In this document: positions 10,401-21,206 of the stretch, one piece after another
Numbering within the stretch: the first letter of the stretch is position 1
Layout of the letters: each line of letters opens with the position of its first letter
NCBI GenBank assembly: GCA_977006965.1
Contig: OZ345356.1
Coordinates: forward strand, 930,001-994,000
From: Phymatolithon calcareum
Taxonomy: Eukaryota > Rhodophyta > Florideophyceae > Hapalidiales
Reading direction: 5' to 3'
DNA: 64,000 bases
The notes under the pieces: generated by a model
Databases searched by the model: none
What the model was told of the DNA's origin: nothing
The model's input: only the letters and a program-made list of their open reading frames with translations
Program-made: the position numbers and the translations under genes

Positions 10401-11507
10401 TTTTGAGACAGACAATAGAGAGTATCCAAAGTCGGGTATGTGCATAACGTCCTTGAGCTTTCGTTTTAACGATTTGCCGTTCACGTTAAGCGTAATGATG
10501 ACATCACCTTTTCCAGCGATTGTGGCCTGTGCTTTGGTTCCCATTTCGACGGTTGAAGACATTTTGGTGTATGAGCAGAAGATTGAACGATCGAACGTCA
10601 TATGCGATGTACTACCAGAGTCAATGATCCATGACTTTGACTTCTCGGAAATATCAGAATCGCGCACCTTGACCATCAGGCATACAAAGTCGAAATCGGA
10701 CATAACTCGAACATGTTCCGATTCATCGGTCAGGAATGCAGCTGGTTTCGTTTGCTTTCCATTCCGATTTTTGTATCCTTCAGGAGCAAGGTGTGGAAAC
10801 TTTGTCCAACATTTCACACTTCTATGTCCAGATCGATGACAATGTTCACAGTAGTCACGAATTCGTTCTCCATCGCGTCTGGCAGTGAAAAGTGCAGCAG
10901 TCTCAGCTTTGACGGTTGATGCTTCGACACGCATTGACATGCGTTGCTCTTCCTGGAGTAGTCGACTCTTCACGAATTCAAGTGAGAATGATTCGTCTTC
11001 ATTGCCGAGAGCATCAAGTGCACTTATCAAGCTGTCGTAGCGTTCGGGAAGTCCGTTCAATACAGCCATGGCCATTTCTTTATCGTCAATATCGACACCC
11101 ATTGACTTGAGGGTGGATGCGAGTTGGCGAATGCGGTTCGTATAGGGCAGTATTTTCTCGTCCTCGAGCATAGTGGCAGTGTAGAACTTGCGTCTAGCGG
11201 CCAGTTTGTTCAAAAGAGTGTGTCGTTCGAAGATATTGAGAATCGACGTCCACATCTCTTTGGCCGTTTCGACATCCTGCACATGCTCGAGATGTTCGTC
11301 TGAAAGCGAGAGACCGATAATAGCCTTTGCTTTATTGTCATTACGACGCCAGAGCTTGAAATCTTCGGAATCTCGTGCCGGTGGATCGTCCTCTATGAAC
11401 TCGTCGAGTTCGCGGAATGATAGTACTAGCTGAATTTTCTGTTTCCAAGCGTGGAAATTGGTCTCATTTAACTTTTCGACCTTCAGCGTTCCCTGGGAGT
11501 TGCCCAT
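7440..11507 (-). pseudogene. E3 gag-pol polyprotein with a single nonsense codon
   Basis: ATG at 11505-11507 (MGNSQGTLKVEKLNETNFH), stop TAG at 7440-7442. Domains in order: Gag with zinc knuckle CEHCHRSGHRSVKC (CX2CX4HX4C); protease IIDSGSTSHM; integrase WHERLAH/CNGC, HSDVLG, RTDNGGEY, VAERMN; RT TAFLHGDLDED and YVDD; RNase H YTDADWAG, CEAEYIA, YTDSQSAI, ADALTKPL. The only break seen is an Arg CGA to TGA change at 8784-8786 in the RT fingers (KGF*QVHGVDYGE), a C-to-T change at a CpG. Otherwise the frame is open over about 1355 codons. Upstream in-frame codons lack an ATG before a TAG, which fixes the start. Confidence 0.92.
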
Positions 11508-12072
11508 TTTGCGGAGTGGGGGTCTTCTATTCTTGTCGAAAATCCGTTTGGGGAGTCCACTGCGAGTCGACACAAGGTCAACTATCAAGGCAATCTATCC
11601 CTTATAAGAAATTCCTTCGAGTCGGAATGACCCGGTCCTTGATCGGGGGATGGCTCAATGGCCGTATACCTCTTGTGGCGTTTGGTACACCTGAACCTGC
11701 AGTCGGCAACACGCACTGCAAGACGCTTTGTGGTATCCTGAGGTGGGCCCGACAAGAAAACCGAAGGTAATCAAGCAAGGAGACACAACAGAAACCCTTG
11801 TGGTGTTTTGGTACACCTGAACCTGCAGCCGGCAACGCGCACTGCAAGACGCTATAACACTTTCTGAACGGGCCTCACTCAAAGACCAGAGGTAATTGAG
11901 CAAGGAACCGAACAGGAAGCTCGTGAACAATGACAGACAAGTCCTCTGGAGCGGGCCTTGCGAGAAAACCAGAGGTAATCAAGCAAGGATGCGCAACCAG
12001 GAGAAGATCGGGGGCGAAGGATGAGCCCCGGAGACGACGATGATGATGAAGCGCGGTGGTGATCAAGCGCTG
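11508..12072 (-). other. E3 5' leader with two copies of the leader repeat and hairpins
   Basis: About 565 bp between PBS and ATG. It contains two related ~58-bp repeats (around 11665-11730 and 11795-11855; core CTGCAGGTTCAGGTGTACC in sense) and the CCTTGC/GCAAGG hairpin series seen in other family-A leaders. No ORF with an ATG is convincing here. Confidence 0.7.
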
Positions 12073-12087
12073 ACTGGGCCCATAACC
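12073..12087 (-). other. E3 primer-binding site (half-tRNA iMet type)
   Basis: Sense sequence GGTTATGGGCCCAGT directly follows the 5' LTR. It is complementary to the anticodon arm of eukaryotic initiator tRNA-Met (CUGGGCCCAUAACC), not to a tRNA 3' end, as known for Drosophila copia. Confidence 0.9.
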
Positions 12088-12532
12088 TGTTGTTGGAGGT
12101 TAGGGATAAGATTAGGAGATTGGAAAAGTTTGGTTGGTGAAGATTGGTGAGGGAGAAGTGGAGTTAGGTGAGAATGAGTTCCTTGGTTTATTCACTTGGC
12201 GGACCTCAGGTCAAGACTATATAGACCAGAGAACACAACCAGACTTAATCAAAACCCTAACTGACGACGGAGACACACTACCCCTAAACAAATTTGTCAT
12301 ACTATCATATGACACGTGTAACATGAAAAAAATCAAGAATCATCTACTGAGTGAGGGGAGTATGATTATCATACTCTTATCATACTTTGATACGTGTCAC
12401 TGCCAATCTACTTGATTCAAAGTTCTGAGACACTTTGACGTTCGACTTGACACGTGTACACGTGTACCGAGATCATACCTTGATATTGAAGTGTGTTTGC
12501 GACTAGAGCTCCAAGCAATCACACTTCCAACA
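12088..12532 (-). repeat. E3 5' LTR (family A)
   Basis: 445 bp, pair of 6975-7418. The outer end CTTCCAACA is followed by TSD GCTCT. Contains CTATATAG (TATA) and AATAAA on the minus strand, about 25-30 bp apart. Confidence 0.92.
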
Positions 12533-13917
12533 GCTCTGGTCCATCGTATTGGTCCGGTGGTAAAGGTCTTCTCACACGTGTAGTACCGTATTGTAGTAAC
12601 TGTAACTCCGCTCAAGTAGCGGAGTGAAAACCTCAACGGGTATGGTGAGCATCGACACGAGACCTTCTAGCATGGATATCGATCTGATCAAGCGCCCGTA
12701 CGGCAAGGTTCCGGATTCCTCGTCGGTGAGGTCTGTCTCGTCAGCGCCCGGTGGAAATTCGAGATAAGGTTGCAATTGAGTTGTCTTCTGGTTCGCTTTT
12801 AGATTCGGGGGTTGCGTGTTCTTGTCTTGCCTTCCTGTAGCTGCTCATACCCGCCCACTTACCAGTTTGTCTACCCTATCTTATCAATCAACGCAATCGT
12901 CTGCCCAAGGCAGTGCCAGTCGGCGTAATTATTTCACACTCACTTCCACTGGAATGTTTCGGCTAAGATTGGTACTCCTTTGCCGCTTGAGCGTCATAAA
13001 ATTACAACGGGCGACCATTTAAATGACCGCGTACAGTGTCAAACAACTTTTTCAAACTTTAGCTTGGCGCCGAGGGGCAGATTTACCTTCAATTACACAA
13101 GTAGCCTCAATTTCGTCAACGACGTCGAAAGAAAGTTCTACCCGACGAGCTGAATGGACAGTTTGCCACGACGCTGCAGATATGTCCCTTTTTGAGACGA
13201 AACCAGCTCTAAAATCCTCTCCAGCGTTGCACGGAACGATGAAAGGCTACTCAATTGCTGTTGTGCGGAGCAAAAAAACACCCTTTACAGCTATCTGAGC
13301 TCGCCTCACCATCACTCCACCTGCAGCTTCTGCTACAAAAAGTGTTAGAGCCCCAGAAGTACAATAAGTCTATCACTTTGCATTAAATTTCTAGATTTTT
13401 TAAGTCCACCTAGAACAAAGCTGCCCCTGGCCGCAGTACTGGAAATATCATAAGTCCACCTGTGCAAAGTGAGTATATTAAAGTCAGGGAGAAGCGCTTT
13501 CTTGAAGACAGATATCCAATCTATTGGGCTCATACCTATGAAACAGACTTGTAGTTGTGTTTGGATAAATGCAAGGGAATTCAAGACCTTTTGAAAGCCC
13601 CCGTGGAAAGCCTCTGAATGTACACTTGATAATCCACTTCGACCATTCCACACCCTTCGTCTTCACCCAGTTTTTGGAACTTTTGTTTGGCCCAGAGGCC
13701 CTGATACTGCCCATTTTCGGGCAGAAAGGTCCTACAAGCATCGCGTGCTGACATATTCCTGGGGCTCATCAGTCAATTTGATGGAAAGGTCCAATACACG
13801 AACAGATCGCAGATGGTCAGTAAGATCACTGTAATGGATCGAGGTCGACGAAAAATAGATACTCTCTAGATCATAGAGAAATTGGAATTCATTCTAGGTG
13901 AGTGTAATAGGGGATTT
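12533..13917. other. Host or decayed stretch with no firm gene
   Basis: Right of the E3 duplication the sequence is not recognisable family-A or -C coding DNA. A minus-strand frame at 12572-12775 without an ATG (GTLPYGRLIRSISMLEGL) vaguely recalls the LPYR-IGSLMYL region of copia RT or could be an E1/host remnant. A 91-codon ATG ORF lies at 13023-13298 (+) with no recognised domain. From 13300 to 13917 I see nothing beyond a few AT-rich tracts. Confidence 0.4.
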
Positions 13918-14400
13918 ATGTATCCCTTGACTACGTGTTCCTTTATTTGCATATCAATGGTGCCTCAAGATCTACCCCTATTTTCAGATTTCTCGTTTTC
14001 TATTGTGCTTCCTACATTCGTGCCAGGTTCCCAGTGTACCGTGGGCGACGAGCGGGCCGCGATCAGCGAAAATGGAAGACAGTCGAGGCGTAACTCGAAA
14101 AGGTGCCACAATCACGCTTTATGTCCAACGTCCAAAGCACTCCGGAGAACAGAGCGGATATCTCGGAAAAAATGTTTATGTATATTGGGACATGGAGTCC
14201 TCTGCTGCCCACAAGATGTGAAAGGCCAGATTCGAAACAATTCTACAGAATGCAGAATATCTGCGTTCGACTTTTTACTCTGGTCGTCTATATTAAGTTT
14301 TCGGTCCCATGATGCCACTAAAGTCGTCCCAATTGGGACACAAAAGCCACATAAAGTCGTACCGACCTTTTTTTCCGATTGTGACATGAAAACTGATGAC
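13918..14400 (+). pseudogene. Left part of a host ORF split by E4
   Basis: An open frame with ATG at 13918 runs into the E4 insertion in phase: ...CDMKTDD at 14380-14400 continues, once E4 and one copy of the duplication are set aside, with INVFIAKNDVFPF at 19955 onward. I do not recognise this N-terminal part. A second frame at 14003-14221 (GKNVYVYWDMESSAAHKM) also looks protein-like, so an intron or frameshift is possible. Function unknown; gene reality is uncertain. Confidence 0.3.
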
Positions 14401-14830
14401 TGTTGAAAGTGTGAAGCTTGGAACCCTCGTCGCATCACACTTCAAAAGCAATGTTTGACCTCGATACACGTGTACACGTGTCAAGTCGAAAGACAAAGTG
14501 TTTCAGAACTTGGATTCATGAAGATTGGCGGTGACACGTGTCAGAGTATGATAAGAATATGATAATCATACTCCCCTCACTCAGTAGATGATTATTCATT
14601 TTTTCATGTTACACGTGTTGACAAATTTGTTTAGGGTTAGAGTGTCTCCGTCCTCAATTAGGGTTTTGATAAAGTCTGTTCGAGTTCTCAGGTCTATATA
14701 GCCTTGACCTGAAGTCCGCCAAGTCAATAAACTAAGGAACTCACTCACTCAAAACCCAACTTCTCCTCAACCAATTCTTGCCAACCAAACATTTTCATTC
14801 TCCTCATCTTATCCATAACCTCCAACAACA
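14401..14830 (+). repeat. E4 5' LTR (family D)
   Basis: Begins TGTTGAAAGTGTGAAGC (G-to-A change in the usual TGTTGG) and ends TCCAACAACA. Contains doubled CACGTG, the GAGTATGATNATCATACTC-like palindrome, CTATATAG and CAATAAAC. Confidence 0.9.
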
Positions 14831-14845
14831 GGTTATGGGCCCAGT
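14831..14845 (+). other. E4 primer-binding site
   Basis: GGTTATGGGCCCAGT immediately after the 5' LTR; iMet anticodon-arm type. Confidence 0.88.
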
Positions 14846-15410
14846 CAGCGCTTGCTCACCACCACGCTTCATCATCATCGTCCTCTCCGGGGCTGATCCT
14901 TCGCCCCCGATCTTCTCCTGGTTGCGCATACTTGCTTGATTACCTCTGGTTTTCTCGCAAGGCGCGCTCCAGGGGACTTGTCTGTCATTGTTCACGAGCT
15001 TCCTGTTTGGTTCCTTGCTCAATTACCTCTGGTCTTTGAGTGAGGCCCGTTCAGAAAGTGTTATAGCGTCTTGCAGTGCGCGTTGCCGGCTGCAGGTTCA
15101 GGTGTACCAAAACACCACAAGGGTTTCTGTTGTGTCTCCTTGCTTGATTACCCTCGGTTTTCTTGTCGGGCCGATCTCAGGATACCACAGAGCGTCTTGC
15201 GGTGCGTGTTGCCGACTGCAGGTTCAGGTGTACCAAAACGCCACAAGAGGTATACGGCCATTGAGCCATCCCCCGATCAAGGTCCGGGTCACATTGACTC
15301 GTAGGAATTTCTTCTACGGGACAGATTGCCTTGATAGATAACTTCGATTGACTCGCAGTGGCCTCCCCGAACGGATTTTCGACAAGAAATCGAAGACCCC
15401 GCTCTGCAAA
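14846..15410 (+). other. E4 5' leader with repeats
   Basis: 565 bp up to the gag ATG. Two copies of the leader repeat (around 15067-15125 and 15190-15250, core CTGCAGGTTCAGGTGTACC) and three related units containing TTGCTTGATTACCTCTGG-like hairpin arms ending in GGCCCG/GGGCCG. Confidence 0.7.
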
Positions 15411-18400
15411 ATGGACAACTCGCAAGGAACGCTGAAGGTCGAAAAGCTAAACGAGACAAATTTCCATGCTTGGAAACAGAAAATTCTTCTAGTACTATCT
15501 TTCCGCGAACTTGATGAATACATTGAGCACGATCCACCGGCACGGGACTCAGACGAATTTAGTGCTTGGCGTCGAAACGACAAGAAGGCAAAGGCAATTA
15601 TCGGACTTGCTCTCTCGGACGAACATATCGAGCATGTACAAGATGTGGAAACGGCCAAGGAAATGTGGCAGTCAATTCTCAATATCTTCGAGAGACATAC
15701 CCTACTCAACAAATTGGCTGCTCGCCGCAAGTTCTATACTGCCACTATGCTCGAGGACGAGAAAATACTGCCCTATACAAACCGCATTCGCCAGCTCGCA
15801 TCTACCCTGAAGTCAATGGGTGTCGATATCGACGACAAAGAAATAGCAATGGCTGTACTTAACGGACTTCCAGAACGGTTCGATAGCTTAATCTGTGCAC
15901 TCGACGCTCTTGGGAACGAGGATGAGTCATTCTCTCTGGAATTTGTGAAGAGCAGACTTTTGCAAGAAGAGCAACGCATGTCCATGAGAGTCGAAGCATC
16001 AACCGTCAAATCTGAGACTGCCGCACTGTTCACTGCCAGACGCGATGGAGAACGCATACGTGACCACTGCGACCATTGTCATCGATCCGGACATAAGAGC
16101 CATAAATGTTGTACCAAGTTTCCTCACCTTGCTCCAGATGAATAGAAACGTCGAAATGAAAAGCAAACAAAACCATCTGCATTTCTCACTGATGAATCGG
16201 AATCCACTCGAGTGATGTCCGATTCCGACTTTGTATGCCTCATGGCCAATGTGCGCAGCTCCGACATTCCCGAAAACTCTAAGTCATGGATCATTGACTC
16301 TGGAAGTACATCGCACATGACATTCGATCGTTCGATCTTCTGCTCGTATACTGAAATGTCGTCAACTGTCGAAATGGTAACAAAAGCTAAGGCCACAATT
16401 GCAGGCAAAGGTGATGCCATCATTACGCTCAATGTCAATGGGAAGCCGTCGAAATGCAAACTGAAGAATGTTATGCACATACCGGACTTTGGATACTCTC
16501 TACTATCGGTATCCAAAATGGATGAGTATCGATATGGGATTACGTTCAAGAACAGGCGTTGTTATGTTAATGCACATCATGACACGATTGCTACAGTTAC
16601 ACACCGCAAGAGTCTCTACTCACTTGACCTTGCAGATGAAAATAAAGTTACCGAAGTTTCCTGTTTCGCTAGCCTCCAGCTTTGGCATGAACGTCTCGCT
16701 CATGTCCACCCATCTGGTATCTCTGATATGGTACGTCATGGGGTGGTCAAAGGTGTGAAAATTTCTCCGAGTCCGTACTCAGTGCATCCCTGCAAATGTT
16801 GTCTCACCGGCAAAGGTCATCGCGCTCCTATCCCAAAGTCTAGTACTACTCGTTCTGAAGCTGCCCTCATCCTCGTACATTCCGACGTCTTAGGTCCTAT
16901 CGACATTCCGTCACTTGTAGGCTCTCGATACTTCATCACATTCATAGATGATCACTCCAAGTGGACCACGGTATTCACCATGCGAAAGAAATTGGAGTGC
17001 TTTGAGTGTTTTCGAAAGTTCCACAAGTACGCTGAAACCCACACAGGTAGAAAGCTTAAGCATTTGAACGTTCAGGACTTCTGGACCGCACCAAAGCCCA
17101 AGGCCATTAGGACCGACAACGGCGGCGAGTACCTCTCCAACGAGTTCAATGCATATTTGGCACAGCACGACATACACCAGCACCTCACAGTAGCATACAC
17201 CCCACAATAAAATGGGGTGGCTGAACGCATGAACCGCACCCTTCTCAACTTGGTGCGCTCGATGCTTCATCACAGAGGCATCGAGAAGAAGTTCTGGGCT
17301 GAAGCACTTGCTACTGCTGTGTATGTTCGAAATCGAGTTACGTCAAGAGGACTTCCTTAAAACACGACCCCCCATCACATACGGACGGGTGCCGCTCCAG
17401 ATTTGGGACACTTACGTTCATTTGGCATAAAGTGTTCGTACGTGACTCCAAAACGGAAGGTTAAGAAACTCGACTCTCGAACTCGTGAGGCCATTATGCT
17501 GGGATATGCGACTTCATCCAAAGGGTATAAGCTGTGGGATCCGAGCACCACGAAGGTGATCGTGTCAAGGGATGTGACGTTCGACGAATCGGAATGCGGA
17601 TTAGGTGAGGCCGAAGCGGATGTATCCACTGACACTCCAAACAACGCAGAGGTCAAAGTATGTGAGGATATTGTTGAAGCTAAGGAGATTTCAGAGGAGG
17701 AAAACAAGAACCTCGATGCAACCAGCGAAGAAGGGCAGCAGGCGGACGATGGAGAACAAACTACAACTCCACCGGTATCAGAAGAAACTACACCGATGAT
17801 CGCCAAACCCATTCTTCGCAGGTCAGCTCGGGTCTGAAAACCACCCACTGACTTCTGGAATTCTCCCCCGCGTACTGCCATGCTTGCCTTTGAATCTGTC
17901 AATCTCGCATCGGAATCCGATTTGTCTTCTCAACAAGTACCTCAGACCTTTAAGGAAGCGACTTCGAATCAGAATGTCAACTTCTGGTCTCCGGCCATCG
18001 AGAAAGAACATTCTTCACTCCTCCGAAACAACACTTGGAGGCTGGTTCCTCGCAACTCCGACATGAACGTCCTACCGTGCAAGTATGTCTTCAAGGTCAA
18101 GGATACAGGCCCGAAAGTTCGCATTGTAGCGAAAGGGTTCCGACAGGTGCATGGGGTGGACAACGGTGAAAAGTATGCCCCAGTCGTGAAATTCACCTCC
18201 ATCCGTATTCTACTTGCAACTGTTGCAGTCCATGACTTGGAACTTCATCAAATGGATGTTGTGACAGCATTTTTGCATGGTGAGCTCGACGAAGACATAT
18301 ACATGGAGGTTCCGGCCGGCTTTCAAGACTCCAAGCATCCCGACCTGGTGTGCAAGCTCCTCAAGGCACTATATGGTTTGAAGCAAGCTCCTCGACAATG

Positions 18401-19487
18401 GCATGCCAAGATTGACAAGTTCCTCATCGACGAGCTTGGATTCTCGAGTAGTCCCAATGATCCATGTGTCTATGTCCGGCACAAGTCTAATTCCATCACG
18501 ATCATCGCTCTGTGCGTGGATGACTTGCTGATTGCCCGGAACAACACTTCTGCCATTATGTGGATCAAGGGGGAGCTCGACCAGAGATTCGAGATGAAGG
18601 ATCTTAACGAAGCCAGCTTGTGTCTTGGACTTGAAATCCGAAGAAATCGAAAACTTCGGACTCTCCATCTCTCACAGTCGGAGTACGCTCAGTCCGTCTT
18701 GGAACGTTTCGGTATGGAAAACTCAAAACCAGTACCAACGCCAATGGAGTCCAGTCACAAGAACACGGGAGTTGGAGAAATCGATATCACCGAGTCTGTG
18801 TCAGACCAAGTCCCGTATCGTCCTGCTATCGGAAGCCTCATGTATTTGATGGTGGGCACTCGGCCAGACATATCGGACTCGGTTGGCAAGTTGTCTTCAT
18901 TCTGCGACAAGCCTCTCCAACGTCACTGGATGGCTGTCAAGCGTGTGCTTCGCTATATCGCGGGTACTCGGAACCGTGGCATTCTTTTCGTCTCAAATTG
19001 AAGCTTGGTGCCATTCGGCTACACCGACTCGGATTGGGCAGGATGTAGAGAGACTCGTCGTTCTACAAGTGGTTATGTGTTTCTACTCGCAGGGGGAGCG
19101 ATAGAATGGCGTTCGAGGAAGCAGACCATCGTGGCAACCTCAACATGCGAAGCGGAATATATCGCATCATGTGCCGCCGCCAAGGAAGCCGTATGGTTAT
19201 CTCGCCTCATCGCCGACGTTCACGGTCTCGTCAAGCCAGCTCGCATGACTCTGTACACCACCAGTCAGAGTGCGATCGCGACGGGGAGGAACGCTGCCAT
19301 CACTCAGCGAAACAAGCACATCGACATACAATATCACTATGTACGCGATGTTGTTGCCACCGGGAAGCTGAACAAAAAGTATTGCGAGACGAACTTCATG
19401 GTCGCCGACGCATTGACCAAGCCGCTTGATCGCATTAAGACCGTCAAGTTCGCACAAGACATGGGTATATGCGACTTGAAGTCATAG
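15411..19487 (+). pseudogene. E4 gag-pol with five in-frame stops and no frameshift
   Basis: ATG at 15411 (MDNSQGTLKVEKLNETNFH) to TAG at 19485. One frame carries every domain: Gag zinc knuckle CDHCHRSGHKSHKC, protease IIDSGSTSHM, integrase WHERLAH/CKCC, HSDVLG, RTDNGGEY, RT, RNase H TDSDWAG, CEAEYIA, ADALTKPL. Stops in phase: TAG 16143 (end of Gag, Tyr site), TAA 17208 (Gln in TPQQNG), TAA 17358 (Ser), TGA 17835, TGA 18999. The RT active site reads CVDD instead of YVDD. The first two stops are also in E11. Non-autonomous or dead. Confidence 0.92.
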
Positions 19488-19499
19488 TGTCCCTCGATC

Positions 19500-19508
19500 A
19501 AGGGGGAG
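19500..19508 (+). other. E4 polypurine tract
   Basis: AAGGGGGAG directly before the 3' LTR. Confidence 0.85.
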
Positions 19509-19949
19509 TGTTGAAAGTGTGAAACTTGGAGCCCTCGTCGAATCACACTTCAAAATCAAGGTTTGATCTCGGTACACGTGTACACGTATCAAGTCGAAAG
19601 ACAAAGTGTCTCAGAACTTGGATCCATGAAGATTGGCGGTGACACGTGTCAGAGTATGATAAGAATATGATAATCATACTCCCCTCACTCAGTAGATGAT
19701 TCTTAATTTTTCATGTTACACGTGTCATATGATATTAAGACAAATTTGTTTAGGGTTAGACTGTCTCCGTCGTCAATTAGGGTTTTGATCAAGTCTGTTT
19801 GAGTTCTCAAGTCTATATAGTCTTGACCTGAGATTCGCCAAGTCAATAAACTATGGAACTCATTCACTCAAAACCCAACTTCTCCTCAACCAATTCTTTC
19901 CAGCTAAAGATTTTCATTCTCCTCATCTTACCCATAACCTCCAACAACA
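19509..19949 (+). repeat. E4 3' LTR (family D)
   Basis: 441 bp, TGTTGAAAGTGTGAAAC...CTCCAACAACA. Compared with the 5' LTR it keeps a short segment near TGTCATATGATATTAAGAC that the 5' LTR has lost. Confidence 0.9.
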
Positions 19950-19954
19950 AAGAC

Positions 19955-20727
19955 ATTAACGTATTCATCGCCAAAAATGATGTGTTTCCCTTCGCGATAA
20001 CTGGATACACCTTCACCATGTCATGGGCCATCGGCGAATCACGCCTGCCTGCGGATCAAAAATTCATTTCCGGTCCAGTTTCTGACGTTCGAGCTCTGCG
20101 CAGCTCCGTAGGAGAAGATTCGAAAATCCACATCGCCAATATTCAATGAGAAGAAGTAAGCTTAAGGAAAATCTTCCATTCGAGTATGCTGTCCTGCACC
20201 TTCTACAAAACTTGAAGGAAGACCTTGCGCGAAAAGCGAAAACGTTTTCTGTTCATGTTGTCAACACCTCGAGATCGGGCAATAGCATTGCTGTTGTAGA
20301 TCTTCCAAGTACTAGAAAAATCATGCATCGGTATGTTTGTGTGCTAGTGGAACTCCCGTCGAAAAAAGCATTTGGACGCAGCAAGAATGCTTTTGTTTAC
20401 GTTTCGATTGGCTTCGACAACGGTTGCAGTGTCCATGTGTTCTGTTCGTGCAGTGATAGTTTCTCAACGACTGTCTGTCCTCATACTGAGCTCTGTATCT
20501 GGCATCGATCCCTCATGGAAAGCATTTCAGGGCTTTTGCAATACGAAGGATTGGGCTTCCTCTACCCGCAAATTTCAACCAAACCTAGACCCGAAGGTGA
20601 GATGACATTTCTTCCTGTAACGTGCACAGGAGATGACGCGCCATCTATCTGGGTAGCGTTTAGGACAGATTTATTGAACTCGAAAAGCGCTTGTTTCGTA
20701 TCTGCATGCGTTCCAATATTCTCATGA
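19955..20727 (+). pseudogene. Right part of host gene with a SWIM-like Cys/His motif
   Basis: Frame 19955-20149 (INVFIAKNDVFPFAITGYTFTM...) ends with TGA. A second frame, open from 20086 with ATG at 20146, runs to TGA at 20725 (193 codons from the ATG), so a frameshift or intron separates them. The second part contains VFCSCSDSFSTTVCPHTEL, spacing CXC-X8-CXH, the SWIM zinc-finger pattern found in MULE-type transposases and several DNA-binding proteins. The rest is not recognised. E4 is inserted at its left and E5 begins 14 bp after the stop. It may be a cellular gene or a DNA-transposon remnant. SWIM is suggested by spacing only. Confidence 0.4.
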
Positions 20728-20741
20728 AAAAATTCACACTT

Positions 20742-21185
20742 TGTTGTTGGAGGTTAGGGAGGAGATGAGGTGAAGGAAAAAGTTTGATTGGAGTGAATTG
20801 GTTGAGTAGAAGATGAGTTGGGAGTGAATGAGTTCCTTGGTTTATTCACTTGGCGGACCTCAGGTCAAGACTATATAGACCTGAGAACACAACCAGACTT
20901 GATCAAAACCCTAGTTGACGACGGAGACACACTAACCCTAAACAAATCTGTCATACTATCATATGACACGTGTAACATGAAAAAATCAAGAATCATCTAC
21001 TGAATGAGGGGAGTATGATTATCATATTCTTATCATACTTTGACACGTGTCACTGCCAATCTTCTTCATCCAAAGTTCTGACACACTTTGACTTTCGACT
21101 TGACACGTGTACACGTGTACCGAGATCATACCTTGATATTGAAGTGTGTTTGCGACTAGAGCTCCAAGTAATCATACTTCCAACA
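20742..21185 (-). repeat. E5 3' LTR
   Basis: 444 bp, TGTTGTTGGAGGTTAGGG...ATACTTCCAACA on the plus strand, inserted 14 bp after the stop of the SWIM-like ORF. Confidence 0.9.
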
Positions 21186-21194
21186 CTCCCCCTT
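21186..21194 (-). other. E5 polypurine tract
   Basis: CTCCCCCTT abutting the LTR (AAGGGGGAG in sense). Confidence 0.85.
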
Positions 21195-21206
21195 CATCGA
21201 GGGACT

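Larger units (their letters stand above)
6975..12532 (-). mobile_element. E3: full-length Ty1/copia element (family A), TSD GCTCT
   Basis: 5558 bp on the minus strand with both LTRs (6975-7418 and 12088-12532), PBS, leader, gag-pol and PPT. Perfect 5-bp duplication GCTCT at 6970-6974 and 12533-12537 proves the borders. The two LTRs differ at about ten positions by eye, so the insertion is not recent. Only one in-frame stop breaks gag-pol. It was inserted at the right edge of recognisable E1. Confidence 0.93.
14401..19949 (+). mobile_element. E4: full-length old Ty1/copia element (family D), TSD ATGAC/AAGAC
   Basis: 5549 bp with LTRs 14401-14830 (430 bp) and 19509-19949 (441 bp), PBS, leader, gag-pol and PPT. 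Flanks are ATGAC (14396-14400) and AAGAC (19950-19954), a duplication with one mismatch. LTRs differ in length and at many sites and gag-pol has five stops, so this is one of the oldest complete copies in the window. Confidence 0.9.

Noticed and set aside
10916-11433. Plus-strand ORFs of 60-120 codons opposite every gag-pol
   Set aside because: They are antisense shadows of the conserved polyprotein and recur only because the coding strand is conserved.
12064-12087. tRNA-like words CTGGGCCCATAACC repeated next to LTRs
   Set aside because: They are primer-binding sites complementary to the iMet anticodon arm; no cloverleaf or acceptor stem surrounds them.
12134-12415. Recurrent ~90-codon ORF on the antisense strand of LTRs (also at 32820-33101 and 37674-37955)
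   Set aside because: Its recurrence follows from LTR homology, it overlaps TATA and poly(A) signals on the other strand, and it breaks in other LTR copies; no domain is visible.
13345-13769. Overlapping ORFs on both strands right of E3
   Set aside because: Low-complexity composition, no domain, mutually overlapping frames; probably chance.
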